64,000 bases of DNA from Xenorhabdus thuongxuanensis (GTDB lineage: Bacteria > Pseudomonadota > Gammaproteobacteria > Enterobacterales > Enterobacteriaceae), in contig NZ_MKGR01000012.1 in assembly GCF_001908095.1 (NCBI RefSeq), positions 1-64,000 of the forward strand. Direction: 5' to 3'. The notes under the pieces were generated by a model. It saw nothing but the letters and a program-made list of their open reading frames with translations, searched no databases and had not been told where the DNA came from. Below are positions 1 to 9,216 of this stretch, piece after piece (positions within the stretch are counted from its first letter, which is position 1; each line of letters begins with the position of its first letter). The position numbers and the translations under genes are program-made.

Positions 1-58
1 AGCCTTTTGTTCCTTTATTTCTCTATTTTTGACGACTTAAAGTTATAAAGGAGCGGCT

Positions 59-121
59 ATGTCATTTCAACTCACCATAAAAGTCGAGCATCGCGTTAAT
101 AATCATCAATTTATACATTAG
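59..121 (+). CDS. possible 20-codon ORF, unknown
   Basis: A 20-residue ORF (ATG at 59, TAG at 119-121) follows a good Shine-Dalgarno sequence, AAAGGAG, six bases before the ATG. Its last codons overlap the 3' end of the convergent LysR gene. No family is recognised. It may be a genuine leader-size peptide or chance; the ribosome binding site is the only support. Confidence 0.2.
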   Translation: MSFQLTIKVEHRVNNHQFIH

Positions 122-1004
122 CAACTAAGGTAGAAAAGTTTTCAGCATATTCAATCAGAGGATCATCTATGAAGTTTGTCCATACTACACCAAGATCAAT
201 TTTCTTATCTGTTTCAACAATTTCTAAAAAATTCATATAGTATTCAGGAATAGAGCTAATAATGCGTTTAGGCACACATGTATAGGCACTATTTTTTGTA
301 ATCATCTCTATTATCAATATGATATCATTTGTTTTTAATAGCAAATGCATATCATTACCAGTATAAATAGGAAAAACATTAAGATAATCTATTAACTCAA
401 CCACTTCTTTTTTTTCTAATGAGTTTGTCGGAGTAACCCCATTTCCAAACTTACTTAAGACTGCTCTAAATTTAGATACCAGATAACTCCCTTTCTTAAA
501 GATATAGACCAATCTTTCCGTAAACACCTTTTTAGGCTCTAAATGAGCGCCAATAGATGATAGCGGCATCACTGCAACATGTAGCATCCCTGCATTCAGT
601 AAATTTATCTGCTGTTCAACTGACAGTCCTGTCACCAATGACAGCACAACATTCCCTTTCTTTTCCACAATCTGCTTCTCTATTTGAGAATAATTGTGGA
701 TAGGAAAACAAGAACCAACGTACAAGTGCCTGGCCGTATCCTCTCTTGAATCGAAATGAACCTGACTTTTGAAGTTTTCATAGTGAGTTAAAAACTTTCG
801 GGTATTTTCCAACGTCTTCTGCCCAAAATCTGTCAACCTTGTTCCATTTGGTCCCCTTGTAAATAGTGACGCACCAAGAATATCTTCCAACCCGTGAATT
901 TTCTTCGTCAAGGCAGGCTGGGAAAGATAAAGCCTCTTAGAAGCCTTATGATAATTAAGAGTTTCAGCCAAAACGATAAAAGCCTCAAGATTGCGTATAT
1001 CCAT
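111..1004 (-). CDS. LysR-family transcriptional regulator
   Basis: A 297-residue LysR-type regulator. The N-terminal winged helix-turn-helix (about residues 1-60) has the classic family pattern, with NLEAF, then ASKRLYLSQPALTKKI and LGASLFTR. The C-terminal two thirds is the effector-binding fold, much less conserved. I chose the ATG at 1004 because LysR proteins normally begin with the MDxRxLxxF motif. The open frame runs 22 codons further upstream, but that extension has no family match. The target gene is not known. The next gene upstream is the invasin-like gene, about 0.85 kb away and on the same strand, so a regulatory link is only a guess. An inverted repeat of LysR-site geometry lies about 110 bp upstream of the start and could be its autoregulatory site. 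Confidence 0.85.
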   Translation of the reverse strand: MDIRNLEAFIVLAETLNYHKASKRLYLSQPALTKKIHGLEDILGASLFTRGPNGTRLTDFGQKTLENTRKFLTHYENFKSQVHFDSREDTARHLYVGSCFPIHNYSQIEKQIVEKKGNVVLSLVTGLSVEQQINLLNAGMLHVAVMPLSSIGAHLEPKKVFTERLVYIFKKGSYLVSKFRAVLSKFGNGVTPTNSLEKKEVVELIDYLNVFPIYTGNDMHLLLKTNDIILIIEMITKNSAYTCVPKRIISSIPEYYMNFLEIVETDKKIDLGVVWTNFIDDPLIEYAENFSTLVANV

Positions 1005-1115
1005 GTTCTTTAGCCCAATGATTGTTAAATAACTACAAAACATTACAGATTCATGGTGATAGCATTTCAACTTAGTGTTTTGCCAAAGATTTTATTAGGT
1101 CAAATGGTCAAAATG

Positions 1116-1138
1116 TTAACTAATAAGATGTTAGTTAA
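1116..1138. promoter_or_regulatory. inverted repeat, possible LysR-type site
   Basis: TTAACTAA at 1116-1123 and TTAGTTAA at 1131-1138 form a perfect dyad with a 7-bp spacer, about 112 bp upstream of the LysR start. An interrupted A+T-rich dyad of this size suits a LysR-type operator. The assignment is inference from position and geometry only. Confidence 0.35.
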
Positions 1139-1334
1139 TAAGGGTAAAATTCGCAAAATTTATTATTATCATGCTTTAATTTCATATTTAAATAATTTCA
1201 AAAGTAACTAATATTCTAGCAACAGAGACATATTCCTTATTACTGATAATTTTTTAATACTCTATTTCATTTTTTAAACTACAATATTATTAATGTTTAT
1301 GAAGTCCAAAAATAGCATTTATAATGAGCACTAA

Positions 1335-1367
1335 GTTATCAACTGATAATTTTACTTTATTGATAAC
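1335..1367. repeat. perfect inverted repeat GTTATCAA/TTGATAAC
   Basis: GTTATCAA (1335-1342) and TTGATAAC (1360-1367) are perfect inverted copies separated by 17 bp. No T-tract follows on either strand, so a terminator is unlikely. It may be a protein-binding site or chance in A+T-rich DNA. Confidence 0.3.
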
Positions 1368-1849
1368 CAGCCTAAAATACCAAATGTCATACGACGAAAC
1401 TATTGTGTAAATAATTTAATTAGCCAACATAAAGAAAGTATATATATCTGGATTACTCGTATAATGTAATAAACAGAAGACAATTCACATCCATTATATT
1501 ATCAATAACTCACCTATATTTTACTTTTCTGGTCACTTTAATATTTACTCTTATTACGTGTTAATAAGGAGATTAATTTAAGATGTTATATTAAATACAA
1601 CAAGATAGTAACCATCATAAAACGAATAAAAACACCGATCAAAAAATAGTGATATGTCAATGGCTAGCTTTATAGTGTGTTGCTAATGTATACTTATTCT
1701 TACCTAGGCTTTAGTCTTTTTTATATCAGAATATTCTGTATTGGCATGTCATTTTATGGATAATGACCAACGTAGTATACTATTTTAAATTAAGAATAAA
1801 AATAATAAAGTTTCAATATAAGGAGAGTATTTACTTTCTGGGCTTATGC

Positions 1850-4800
1850 TCAATCCAATAGTTTACACAATAATCTCCCCATATCCTCAGGGTTAGAATC
1901 TACTTTCTCTCCAGTCGCATAGTCATATAAGAAAAATTGTGATGGATTGTGACTATTTGCTACTTTTATTTTCGTATTATTCAGCCCAAATGGATAAGGT
2001 AAAATACCAAACCCTGGAAAGTGCTTATATTCATAATGCAATGAGCGACTTGTTTCAGTGGATGCCGATATGCCAATATCTTGATCAGTCATAGATATTG
2101 CTCTGCGTCCCCAAGAATATTTGGGATCAAGAGTCTCACACGTACTATTTTCAGAATTTTCGCCTAATTTTACATAGCCATCATCTTCAAACTCAGGGGT
2201 AAAAACATATCTCTGTGGATTAAACCGATATTCATAAATAGTTTGCTCCCCAGTTTGGGGTTCTGTGACTTTTGCAGTGACAATGGTTATTCCCTTAGAA
2301 GTCCTGAAGTTCTCCGCAGGAAATGTAATATTCCCAGATTGGCTTACTTTTACAAGCTCTCCTGAAGATTGATACTCGACATTTTCACCAACAATATGTA
2401 CAGGTTTCGTTGATTCCTTTGTCAATCTGATGATTAAATCGCCATAGACATTGTAAGGTTCTCGCTGCCGTGTCGCAGCAATATAACTATCTCCACCATG
2501 ACCGGAAATCAGATGAAGCCCTGCTTCTTGTGGTTTTGCTTTAAAACTAACGGGAATTTTCGCGATGATAGAATACTCTTTATTATCAGTAATGATACTC
2601 ATTTGGGCTATGATCCCATCCATACCTACAGTACTCACTAATGAGGCAGTTAAATAACCTTCAGCATCTGTAGTTATCTGCTGTTCTTTAAAAATTAATT
2701 TGTCCGGCAGATCTTTATTTTCAATGTTCCAGTTGACGTTAGCTAAGCTCCAGTTACGCATCGGTTGTCCACTTTTCGGATCGATGAGCAAAATTCTATA
2801 AGTATATGCATCATGCCCATTACCCCAAATAGGCCCGTCTGGAGAAACTTCTATATCACTTTTAAACACAATATCGACAACTTTTGCCGGGCTAAAAGAG
2901 AAAGCGGGCGATAGTGTTTTTACATCATCCTGAAGTGAAACAGATATTCTGGCATCTTTCACTGCCTGAGTACTGGTCACAGTTGCCGTCAGTTCCCCTT
3001 TGTTATTTGGTTTCGCTGCCCCTACTATTAATTTCATACCGGGAACACCGTTTTCTATCTTCCATATAGGACTAACACTCGCGCTCTTTGGAAATGGTTT
3101 GCCATCTGAACCCACCACCGTTGCAATAAATGTATATTCGTTTTCTCCTGTCGCTTCCAATGGCCCAGCCTGATCGATAGTCAATGATTGGACATGAATG
3201 TTTTTGTCTTCCTCAACAAAAGCGACAAACTCTGAAAATTTCTCTACCTCTTTTTCAATTATAAGGCCAACCTGAATTTTCGCAGATTTCCAAGTTTTGC
3301 TGCTCAAAGTTGCGATCAATCTGCCTTCAGCATCCGTCTTATCACTCCCTTTCAACTCTACATCGCCATTATCTGGATTCACTCGCCATTGGGCATCTAT
3401 ATTTTGATTCTTCAATAACTGACCATCAGGGCCCAAAATCGTTGCCACAAAAGTATAACTATCATTGTTGTCACCTAGTGCAATGGGAGTTTGTGGTGAA
3501 ACCGTTATTGAATCAATTGCATATTTAGACTGAATATCACTGAAACTGATTTTAGCTATCCTAACTTTAGGCATGCCTTCCATTTCAAAATAAACTGTCG
3601 CATTCTGAACTGGCTTCGTACTGGTTACTTTTACGCTTAACTGCCCTGTATCATTGGTTGTGCTTGATTCATCCCATTGCAATTTAATGGCATCTTTCAG
3701 CTCTAATGAACTGCCTTTAGGTAGTTCAACCGTCCATTTCACATCTTGGATCGCGATCAGGGGAAGCGGGGAATTATTTTGATGACCATGTGTGACAGCG
3801 ACTGCCAGTGTGAAAGCAGATTCACCATCCGCAACTATATCATTAGTTGAAGGTGTAATTTGCGGTTTACCCTTAATAACAAAAGGTTCAATCGTAACTA
3901 ACATTTCAGCCGTCTTGGCGCGCTTGCCATTCTCTTCTTCCACCACCGCATAAATTGGATAACTATTTACGCCATTGTAGATGTACTTTGGCAGTATCAT
4001 AACCATCGGGTTACCGATATTCGAAAATTTGCCCCCATTTTTAGTGAACTCTTCCCCAGCCCGCCATGTAATTTGCTTGATGGGTTTATCCGAAATAACA
4101 TTGGCCGTTACAGATTTCATCTGGGCAGTGTACCCATGAATAGAGTGAGGTAAGGTAACTTGCAGCGCCTGTTTTTTCCTGTAATCCAGAACGATGCTGT
4201 TGTTTCGTTCAACCAGATCGTAACGGCTTCCTGCCAATGTACGCATGGATGCAATGTTATAAGGCGAGAACTGGGTGTCAAAAGTCACTCCAAATCGATA
4301 ATTCAGGTTGGCCTGGAATTGCGTTTCACTATGTCCACCGCTTGCATATTTATAATCCACTGCCATTGTTATCAAAGGGATAGGCGTATAACTCAGGCCA
4401 AATCTGGCAAGGCCAGGATCCTTCTGTTTGCTATGATGATTGAAAAGAGCAACGTTATCGCCGAAGTACTGCTCATAACTCAATCTGCCACCGAGACTTG
4501 GGTAAACTGGCAGGAAAAATTCACTTTTGAGGTCAAAGCCATTAGCGGGGCGCTCTTCATAATCTATCTCTTTAATAGATTGCTGCCAATTTTTCAGACG
4601 CCAGTAGGTGTTAACTGAAAGTTTCAGGTAATCAGCCCAAACTTCTCCTCCTAAACCCAAACGTTTATTTTTACCCGTAATATCATAGTCATAAAAGGAA
4701 TTGAAACCATACATCCAGCGGGATGTAACATAACGTCCTCCCAAACCAAAGTTAACCGTATTGCGGTTATCTTTATTGCCATATCCCAATTGTGAGAAAA

Positions 4801-5242
4801 ACAACCAATCTTCTTTATCGTCATAGAACGGAAATAAAAAATCTAATGAGCGGTTATCCAGTTTGCCTTTTCTATCAAGGGAAACATTAATTTTGGCTGT
4901 ACCAAACTGAGATAACCACTTTTGCATCTCGCCGGAGGCCAAGTTATTAAACTTCCCTAATGCATAAGATTTAGCTTGTTCGACAATATGATTCATTTCT
5001 ATGCTGCTTGTTTTTATATTATTTTTATTATCAGTATTGATATCTAAAGTTTTTTCGCCCTGTTCCTTTATTTTATTATTTAAATTATCAGATTCATTTA
5101 CCCTTTTAATATTCAACCCTTCTTTTACAATAAATTTTTCTGCGTGTTTTACTGGGTGTGCATTTGTTAACATAGATAAAAGAAACAATACCATAATAGA
5201 AAAAATAAAAAAACGCGTATATTCACTAAGATATCTAGCCAT
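1850..5242 (-). CDS. invasin/intimin-like inverse autotransporter adhesin
   Basis: About 1130 residues, predicted to sit in the outer membrane and display Ig-like domains. Order of parts: a hydrophobic N-terminal export segment (residues 8-28), a charged linker (about 30-90), and an inverse-autotransporter beta-barrel (about 90-400) recognised by DFLFPFYDD, GLGGRY, FYDYD, GLGGEVWADY and GFDLKSEFFLP. Then come four or five Big_1/invasin-type Ig-like repeats (about 400-915), several of which contain TDAEG- or NNKGELTATV-type strands. A distinct C-terminal region of about 215 residues follows. The only cysteines I see in that region are C1035 and C1126, placed like the disulfide that closes the terminal domain of Yersinia invasin. 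No clear LysM motif is visible. I prefer the ATG at 5242, which has TAAGGTG at good spacing, over the in-frame TTG two codons upstream. It is divergent from murQ. Receptor and role in adhesion are inferred from family. Confidence 0.9.
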   Translation of the reverse strand: MARYLSEYTRFFIFSIMVLFLLSMLTNAHPVKHAEKFIVKEGLNIKRVNESDNLNNKIKEQGEKTLDINTDNKNNIKTSSIEMNHIVEQAKSYALGKFNNLASGEMQKWLSQFGTAKINVSLDRKGKLDNRSLDFLFPFYDDKEDWLFFSQLGYGNKDNRNTVNFGLGGRYVTSRWMYGFNSFYDYDITGKNKRLGLGGEVWADYLKLSVNTYWRLKNWQQSIKEIDYEERPANGFDLKSEFFLPVYPSLGGRLSYEQYFGDNVALFNHHSKQKDPGLARFGLSYTPIPLITMAVDYKYASGGHSETQFQANLNYRFGVTFDTQFSPYNIASMRTLAGSRYDLVERNNSIVLDYRKKQALQVTLPHSIHGYTAQMKSVTANVISDKPIKQITWRAGEEFTKNGGKFSNIGNPMVMILPKYIYNGVNSYPIYAVVEEENGKRAKTAEMLVTIEPFVIKGKPQITPSTNDIVADGESAFTLAVAVTHGHQNNSPLPLIAIQDVKWTVELPKGSSLELKDAIKLQWDESSTTNDTGQLSVKVTSTKPVQNATVYFEMEGMPKVRIAKISFSDIQSKYAIDSITVSPQTPIALGDNNDSYTFVATILGPDGQLLKNQNIDAQWRVNPDNGDVELKGSDKTDAEGRLIATLSSKTWKSAKIQVGLIIEKEVEKFSEFVAFVEEDKNIHVQSLTIDQAGPLEATGENEYTFIATVVGSDGKPFPKSASVSPIWKIENGVPGMKLIVGAAKPNNKGELTATVTSTQAVKDARISVSLQDDVKTLSPAFSFSPAKVVDIVFKSDIEVSPDGPIWGNGHDAYTYRILLIDPKSGQPMRNWSLANVNWNIENKDLPDKLIFKEQQITTDAEGYLTASLVSTVGMDGIIAQMSIITDNKEYSIIAKIPVSFKAKPQEAGLHLISGHGGDSYIAATRQREPYNVYGDLIIRLTKESTKPVHIVGENVEYQSSGELVKVSQSGNITFPAENFRTSKGITIVTAKVTEPQTGEQTIYEYRFNPQRYVFTPEFEDDGYVKLGENSENSTCETLDPKYSWGRRAISMTDQDIGISASTETSRSLHYEYKHFPGFGILPYPFGLNNTKIKVANSHNPSQFFLYDYATGEKVDSNPEDMGRLLCKLLD

Positions 5243-5739
5243 ATACAAGCACCTTAGAATTTAATAGCACAAACTTAAATTAAAACAAAAATACATTAAA
5301 AATCATATTGTTAAAAATATAACCTTTATGCCATTTATATTTTTTAGTCTGTTCCCTCACGCATCAAAACTCATCCATTCATGCTTGTAATTATCATATT
5401 AAATATGAACACATTAATCATAAATTTAAAACAAAATATTTAAAAAAATAGAAGAATACTTACCCACACTTAACATACATTAGAAAATTTTTGGCTATTA
5501 TGCATAATGAAAAATTATTATCATGTGATAACAAAAAGTAATTTGTTTTTTCAGAGGATGTTTTTGAAAATAACTTAACGATAATCAGAATGAAAACAAT
5601 GATCCCATATAGACAATGGTCATCAATTTTCCACATGGTTTTTTTAATCTATTTTGGGGTATATTTTATATTAAATGCTCAGTAAGATAATCTGACGCAC
5701 ATAAATCACTTCTTAATTTCGATAAAATATGGCAGAAAA
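5243..5739. other. divergent regulatory region, invasin-like gene / murQ
   Basis: About 0.5 kb, strongly A+T rich, without a gene. It must hold the promoters of both divergent genes. Visible elements are a 12-bp palindrome (5497-5508), a 14-bp dyad (5518-5531), and a direct repeat ACAATGATC (5596-5604) / ACAATGGTC (5613-5621). In E. coli the murR repressor gene sits divergent to murQ; here that place is taken by the invasin-like gene. Confidence 0.55.
5497..5531. promoter_or_regulatory. two adjacent palindromes, candidate operator
   Basis: ATTATGCATAAT (5497-5508, perfect) and TTATCA-TG-TGATAA (5518-5531, perfect) have centres 22 bp apart, about two helical turns. The second contains TGTGA, half of a CRP site, but its partner half is poor. 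Candidate control site for murQP, the invasin-like gene, or both. Confidence 0.35.
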
Positions 5740-6648
5740 ATGATGAAAATCGACTTGAGCAATATGATAACAGAGAGTCGTAATCCCGCCAGTACCCACA
5801 TTGATCAACTTTCAACTCTCGATATGTTGCGCGTTATCAATGATGAAGATAAAAAAGTGGCTATTGCTGTTGAAAAAACACTACCTCAAATTGCCAGTGT
5901 GGTTGATAAAGTTGCCGAGGCATTTCGTCAGGGTGGGCGCTTAATCTATAGTGGAGCCGGCACATCTGGGCGCTTAGGTATCCTGGATGCCAGTGAATGT
6001 CCACCAACTTATGGTACAAAACCAGAACAAGTCATCGGCTTAATTGCTGGAGGGCATCAAGCCATTCTGAAAGCTGTCGAAAATGCAGAAGATAATCGGC
6101 AATTAGGTACAGAAGATCTTAAGGCTCTACACTTTAACCAAAGAGATGTCCTGGTAGGGATCGCGGCCAGTGGCCGAACACCTTATGTATTAGGTGCAAT
6201 GGAATATGCCAAATCAGTTGGTGCTACTGTCGCCTGTATCAGTTGCAATCCAGATAGTCCAATGGTGCAATTGGCTGATATTGCCATCACGGCCATCGTG
6301 GGGCCAGAAGTGATAACAGGATCATCTCGCATGAAGGCAGGAACGGCACAAAAATTGATACTGAATATGATCACAACAGGCGCCATGATCCGTATTGGCA
6401 AGGTATATGGTAATTTGATGATTGACGTAGAAGCTACCAATGCCAAATTAATCGAACGCCAGAAGAATATTGTCATGGCTGCCACTGAATGCAGCAGAGA
6501 AATGGCAGAACAGGCCTTAAATGCCTGTGGTGGTCATTGCAAAACCGCAATCGTAATGATTTTATCGGGCGTCAACTCCGAAGAGGCTAAAGCATTACTG
6601 GTTGAACACCAAGGGTTTATCCGGCCAGCTATCTCAATAGACCGATAA
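5740..6648 (+). CDS. murQ: N-acetylmuramic acid 6-phosphate etherase
   Basis: 302 residues, the usual length of MurQ. The cytoplasmic enzyme cleaves the D-lactyl ether of MurNAc-6-P to give GlcNAc-6-P, the step after uptake by MurP. It is a SIS-fold sugar-isomerase relative: [21 protein letters not shown] begins near residue 72 and contains the catalytic Glu (E86, equivalent to E83 of E. coli). ASGRTPYV and the [12 protein letters not shown] signature follow. Two consecutive ATGs (5740 and 5743) are possible; neither has a strong Shine-Dalgarno sequence. murP follows after 28 bp on the same strand, so a murQP operon is likely. No murR regulator gene is present in the window. Confidence 0.95.
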   Translation: MMKIDLSNMITESRNPASTHIDQLSTLDMLRVINDEDKKVAIAVEKTLPQIASVVDKVAEAFRQGGRLIYSGAGTSGRLGILDASECPPTYGTKPEQVIGLIAGGHQAILKAVENAEDNRQLGTEDLKALHFNQRDVLVGIAASGRTPYVLGAMEYAKSVGATVACISCNPDSPMVQLADIAITAIVGPEVITGSSRMKAGTAQKLILNMITTGAMIRIGKVYGNLMIDVEATNAKLIERQKNIVMAATECSREMAEQALNACGGHCKTAIVMILSGVNSEEAKALLVEHQGFIRPAISIDR

Positions 6649-6676
6649 TCATTGCCTCTTTAGAAGGGGGAGTTCA

Positions 6677-8143
6677 ATGGCTAAAATTCGTCAGGAAATG
6701 TTGGCGGAAATACTCAACGCCATTGGCGAGGTGGGTAATGTTGTACGCTGTGGAAATTGCATGACCCGCCTGCGGTTGACTCTACGGGATGATTCACTTG
6801 CCGATATATTCAGGTTGAAGAAGGTTGCCGGTGTCTTGAACGTCATAGAGACTGATGACCAACTTCAAATTGTCCTTGGCCCCGGCAAAGCCCAAACAGT
6901 AGCAGAGATGATGAAAACGCTGTTAAGTGATACACGTCATCCTAGTGGATCTGAACTTTCCCCTGCTAAACCCCATTCTGGCACGCTAAAAGATATCGCC
7001 ACTTCTAACAAAAAACATCTCAAAGAAAAACAAACCAGTTCAGTCCATAAATTTCTGGCTAAATTTGCCACCATCTTTACTCCCCTGATCCCTGGATTTA
7101 TCGCCATTGGCCTGTTATTGGGTTTTGCTACTCTGTTGGAACAAGTTTTTATTAAAGAAGTCACTCATCCCAACGCTATATTGGTTGAAATGGTTGGCTA
7201 TATGAAAATTTTCAGCAAAGGCATGTTCAGTTTCTTAGGTATCTTGATTGGCTACAATGCACAAAAGGCATTTGGAGGATCAGGGGTTAACGGAGCCATC
7301 ATCGCCTCTCTATTTGTGCTAGGTTATAACGCCGAAGCTACCAGTGGTTTCTACTCCGGTATCAGTCATTTTTTTGGCTTCGCCATTGACCCTCGAGGCA
7401 ATATTATCGGGATACTGATTGCCTGTATTCTCGGTGCCTGGGTGGAAAAACAGATCCGTAAAATCATGCCCTCTGATCTGGATATGATCCTGACTTCCAC
7501 AGTCACCCTACTTATTATGGGCGCAGTTACATTTATCATCATTATGCCTGTCGGAGGTTATCTGTTTACCGTGATGTCATGGCTGTTCATGAACTTGAAT
7601 GGTAACCCGTTCGGTACAGCCATCCTTGCAGGGCTATTCCTAATCGCCGTGATGTTTGGTGTGCATCAGGGCTTTGTTCCCGTCTATTTTGCTTTGATGG
7701 AAGCACAAGGATTTAATTCCCTTTTTCCCATTTTGGCGATGGCAGGGGCGGGGCAAGTAGGCTCCGCACTGGCGTTATATGTCAAAGCCCAAAAAGGCGC
7801 TTTGCTGCGTGCTCAAATCAAAGGCGCCATCATTCCAGGTTTACTGGGGATTGGCGAGCCCTTGATCTATGGTGTCACACTTCCCCGCGTCAAACCTTTT
7901 GTCACCGCCTGTCTCGGCGGTGCCATAGGTGGTTTTTTTATCGGCCTGATTGCCTGGTGGGGATGGCCTGTCGGATTGAATAGCGTTTTCGGCCCTTCCG
8001 GGCTAGTCGCCCTGCCGCTGATGATATCCAACAGCAGCATCTTCACGGGCATGACAATATATGGTGCCGGGCTAATCGTCTCTTATATCGCTGGCTTCAC
8101 GCTCACGCTATTCTTCGGCAGCAAGAATATCGATTTAAGTTAA
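6677..8143 (+). CDS. murP: PTS MurNAc-specific EIIBC component
   Basis: 488 residues. This inner-membrane phosphotransferase permease imports and phosphorylates N-acetylmuramic acid, feeding MurQ. The N-terminal IIB domain (about 1-85) carries the phosphorylated cysteine in CMTRLRL (C28). A linker of about 40 residues follows, then a IIC domain of about ten membrane segments (130-485) with the [13 protein letters not shown] signature of the glucose/sucrose superfamily. There is no fused IIA, as in E. coli, where EIIA-Glc serves this role. AGAAGGGGGAG lies just upstream of the ATG. The gene ends one base before the convergent LysE-family gene, so any terminator must lie inside that neighbour. 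Confidence 0.95.
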   Translation: MAKIRQEMLAEILNAIGEVGNVVRCGNCMTRLRLTLRDDSLADIFRLKKVAGVLNVIETDDQLQIVLGPGKAQTVAEMMKTLLSDTRHPSGSELSPAKPHSGTLKDIATSNKKHLKEKQTSSVHKFLAKFATIFTPLIPGFIAIGLLLGFATLLEQVFIKEVTHPNAILVEMVGYMKIFSKGMFSFLGILIGYNAQKAFGGSGVNGAIIASLFVLGYNAEATSGFYSGISHFFGFAIDPRGNIIGILIACILGAWVEKQIRKIMPSDLDMILTSTVTLLIMGAVTFIIIMPVGGYLFTVMSWLFMNLNGNPFGTAILAGLFLIAVMFGVHQGFVPVYFALMEAQGFNSLFPILAMAGAGQVGSALALYVKAQKGALLRAQIKGAIIPGLLGIGEPLIYGVTLPRVKPFVTACLGGAIGGFFIGLIAWWGWPVGLNSVFGPSGLVALPLMISNSSIFTGMTIYGAGLIVSYIAGFTLTLFFGSKNIDLS

Positions 8144-8144
8144 C

Positions 8145-8750
8145 TCAGCCAAACCAGATTAAAGGCACACAAGCGGCTGTCAGGACACCCATTGCGATAT
8201 TGAATGTAAACCACGCACGACGGCTTTTCAGTAACTGACCAATCAGTGAACCGAGAACAAGCCAGATTGCCCCAGCAAGGGTATTGACGATTAACATCAC
8301 GATACTGATAACAAAAATGGAATGGTTATACAACTCTCCAGCCAGACTGTAACTACTGATTGCACCCAATCCCATCAACCATGTTTTGGGATTCAAGAAC
8401 TGCAATAACCAACCTTGATAGATTTTTATTGGCTCTCCTGCCGACGTTGTGGTGTCCAGCCGCTTATAATGCGAGGTGGCTGTTTTCCAGGCTAGCCATA
8501 ATAAATACAGGCATCCGAGTATTTTCAGGCCCGTATGTATAGCAGGATAAATCAGCAGTAACGCCGCAACACCAAACGCAGACAGCAGTAAAATTGTCTG
8601 CATTCCCAGAATAATGCCCAGACAAAGCGGGATAGAACGGCGAATACCAAAATTAGCTCCCGATGATGTCAGTAACAAATTATTTGGACCTGGTGTGACA
8701 GCGGAAATAAACATAAATATACTAAGCGAGAATATCAGGCTTAAAGTCAT
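8145..8750 (-). CDS. LysE-family amino-acid exporter
   Basis: About 201 residues with five or six hydrophobic segments. The LysE/RhtB family motif TPGPNNLLLTSSGANFG is near the N-terminus and FLNPKTWL in the middle, both hallmarks of this exporter family. The ATG at 8750 is chosen because family members begin a few residues before the first membrane segment and a GGAGGGG stretch lies just upstream. The open frame extends 29 codons further without family character. Substrate cannot be told from sequence. It is convergent with murP and placed where E. coli has yheT upstream of yheU. Confidence 0.85.
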   Translation of the reverse strand: MTLSLIFSLSIFMFISAVTPGPNNLLLTSSGANFGIRRSIPLCLGIILGMQTILLLSAFGVAALLLIYPAIHTGLKILGCLYLLWLAWKTATSHYKRLDTTTSAGEPIKIYQGWLLQFLNPKTWLMGLGAISSYSLAGELYNHSIFVISIVMLIVNTLAGAIWLVLGSLIGQLLKSRRAWFTFNIAMGVLTAACVPLIWFG

Positions 8751-8851
8751 GGGTAGATTCCCCTCCCACCCAGATAGTTGACATTTCTTTTCAAGAAAAT
8801 AACAGTATGTTATTTCACATACAAGATAACTAATCATGAAATCAATTCATT

Positions 8852-8935
8852 ATGAATCCCAGACTACAACTCCATTGGCAACAGCTAAGTTTACCCGATG
8901 ATGAATTACAGTATTTTCAGGAGCAATCACAATGA
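8852..8935 (+). CDS. possible 27-residue ORF coupled to yheU
   Basis: An ATG at 8852 opens a 27-residue frame whose TGA overlaps the yheU ATG (ATGA). That is the arrangement of translationally coupled genes. No family is recognised, and no good Shine-Dalgarno sequence precedes it. It lies where the large yheT gene ends in E. coli, so it could also be debris from that loss. Confidence 0.25.
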   Translation: MNPRLQLHWQQLSLPDDELQYFQEQSQ

Positions 8936-9150
8936 TTATCCCGTGGCAACAATTGGAAGCCGATACACTCCACAACTTGATTGAAAGTTTTGTCCTGCGG
9001 GAAGGTACTGATTACGGCGAACAGGAAAAAACGCTCGAACAAAAAGTACAGGATGTAAAACGTCAGCTTGAACGAGGCGAGGTTCTGTTGGTATGGTCTG
9101 AACTACATGGAACCGTTAATATCTTGCCTAAAGAGATGTTCCGTCCGTAA
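8932..9150 (+). CDS. yheU: YheU family protein
   Basis: 72 residues, the length of E. coli YheU, with the conserved core [24 protein letters not shown] and VLVWSELH. The function of this small cytoplasmic family is not established. CAGGAGCAATCACA gives a clear ribosome binding site before the ATG. prkB follows 66 bp downstream on the same strand, the same pair as in E. coli. Confidence 0.92.
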   Translation: MIIPWQQLEADTLHNLIESFVLREGTDYGEQEKTLEQKVQDVKRQLERGEVLLVWSELHGTVNILPKEMFRP

Positions 9151-9216
9151 AGCTCAGCTAACTTTATTCATTCTAATTGACTGATTCGCCAGTTTTATTG
9201 ATTAAGGAGTCTGTTC

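Larger units (their letters stand above)
1005..1849. other. A+T-rich intergenic gap
   Basis: About 0.85 kb with no ORF of protein-like character on either strand. It holds two perfect 8-bp inverted repeats (1116-1138 and 1335-1367, listed separately) and is otherwise low-complexity A+T-rich DNA. It would carry the promoter of the LysR gene and the 3' untranslated region of the invasin-like gene. Confidence 0.6.

Noticed and set aside
4160-4618. 152-codon plus-strand ORF inside the adhesin gene
   Set aside because: Antisense shadow of the beta-barrel coding region; no ribosome binding site and no family resemblance.
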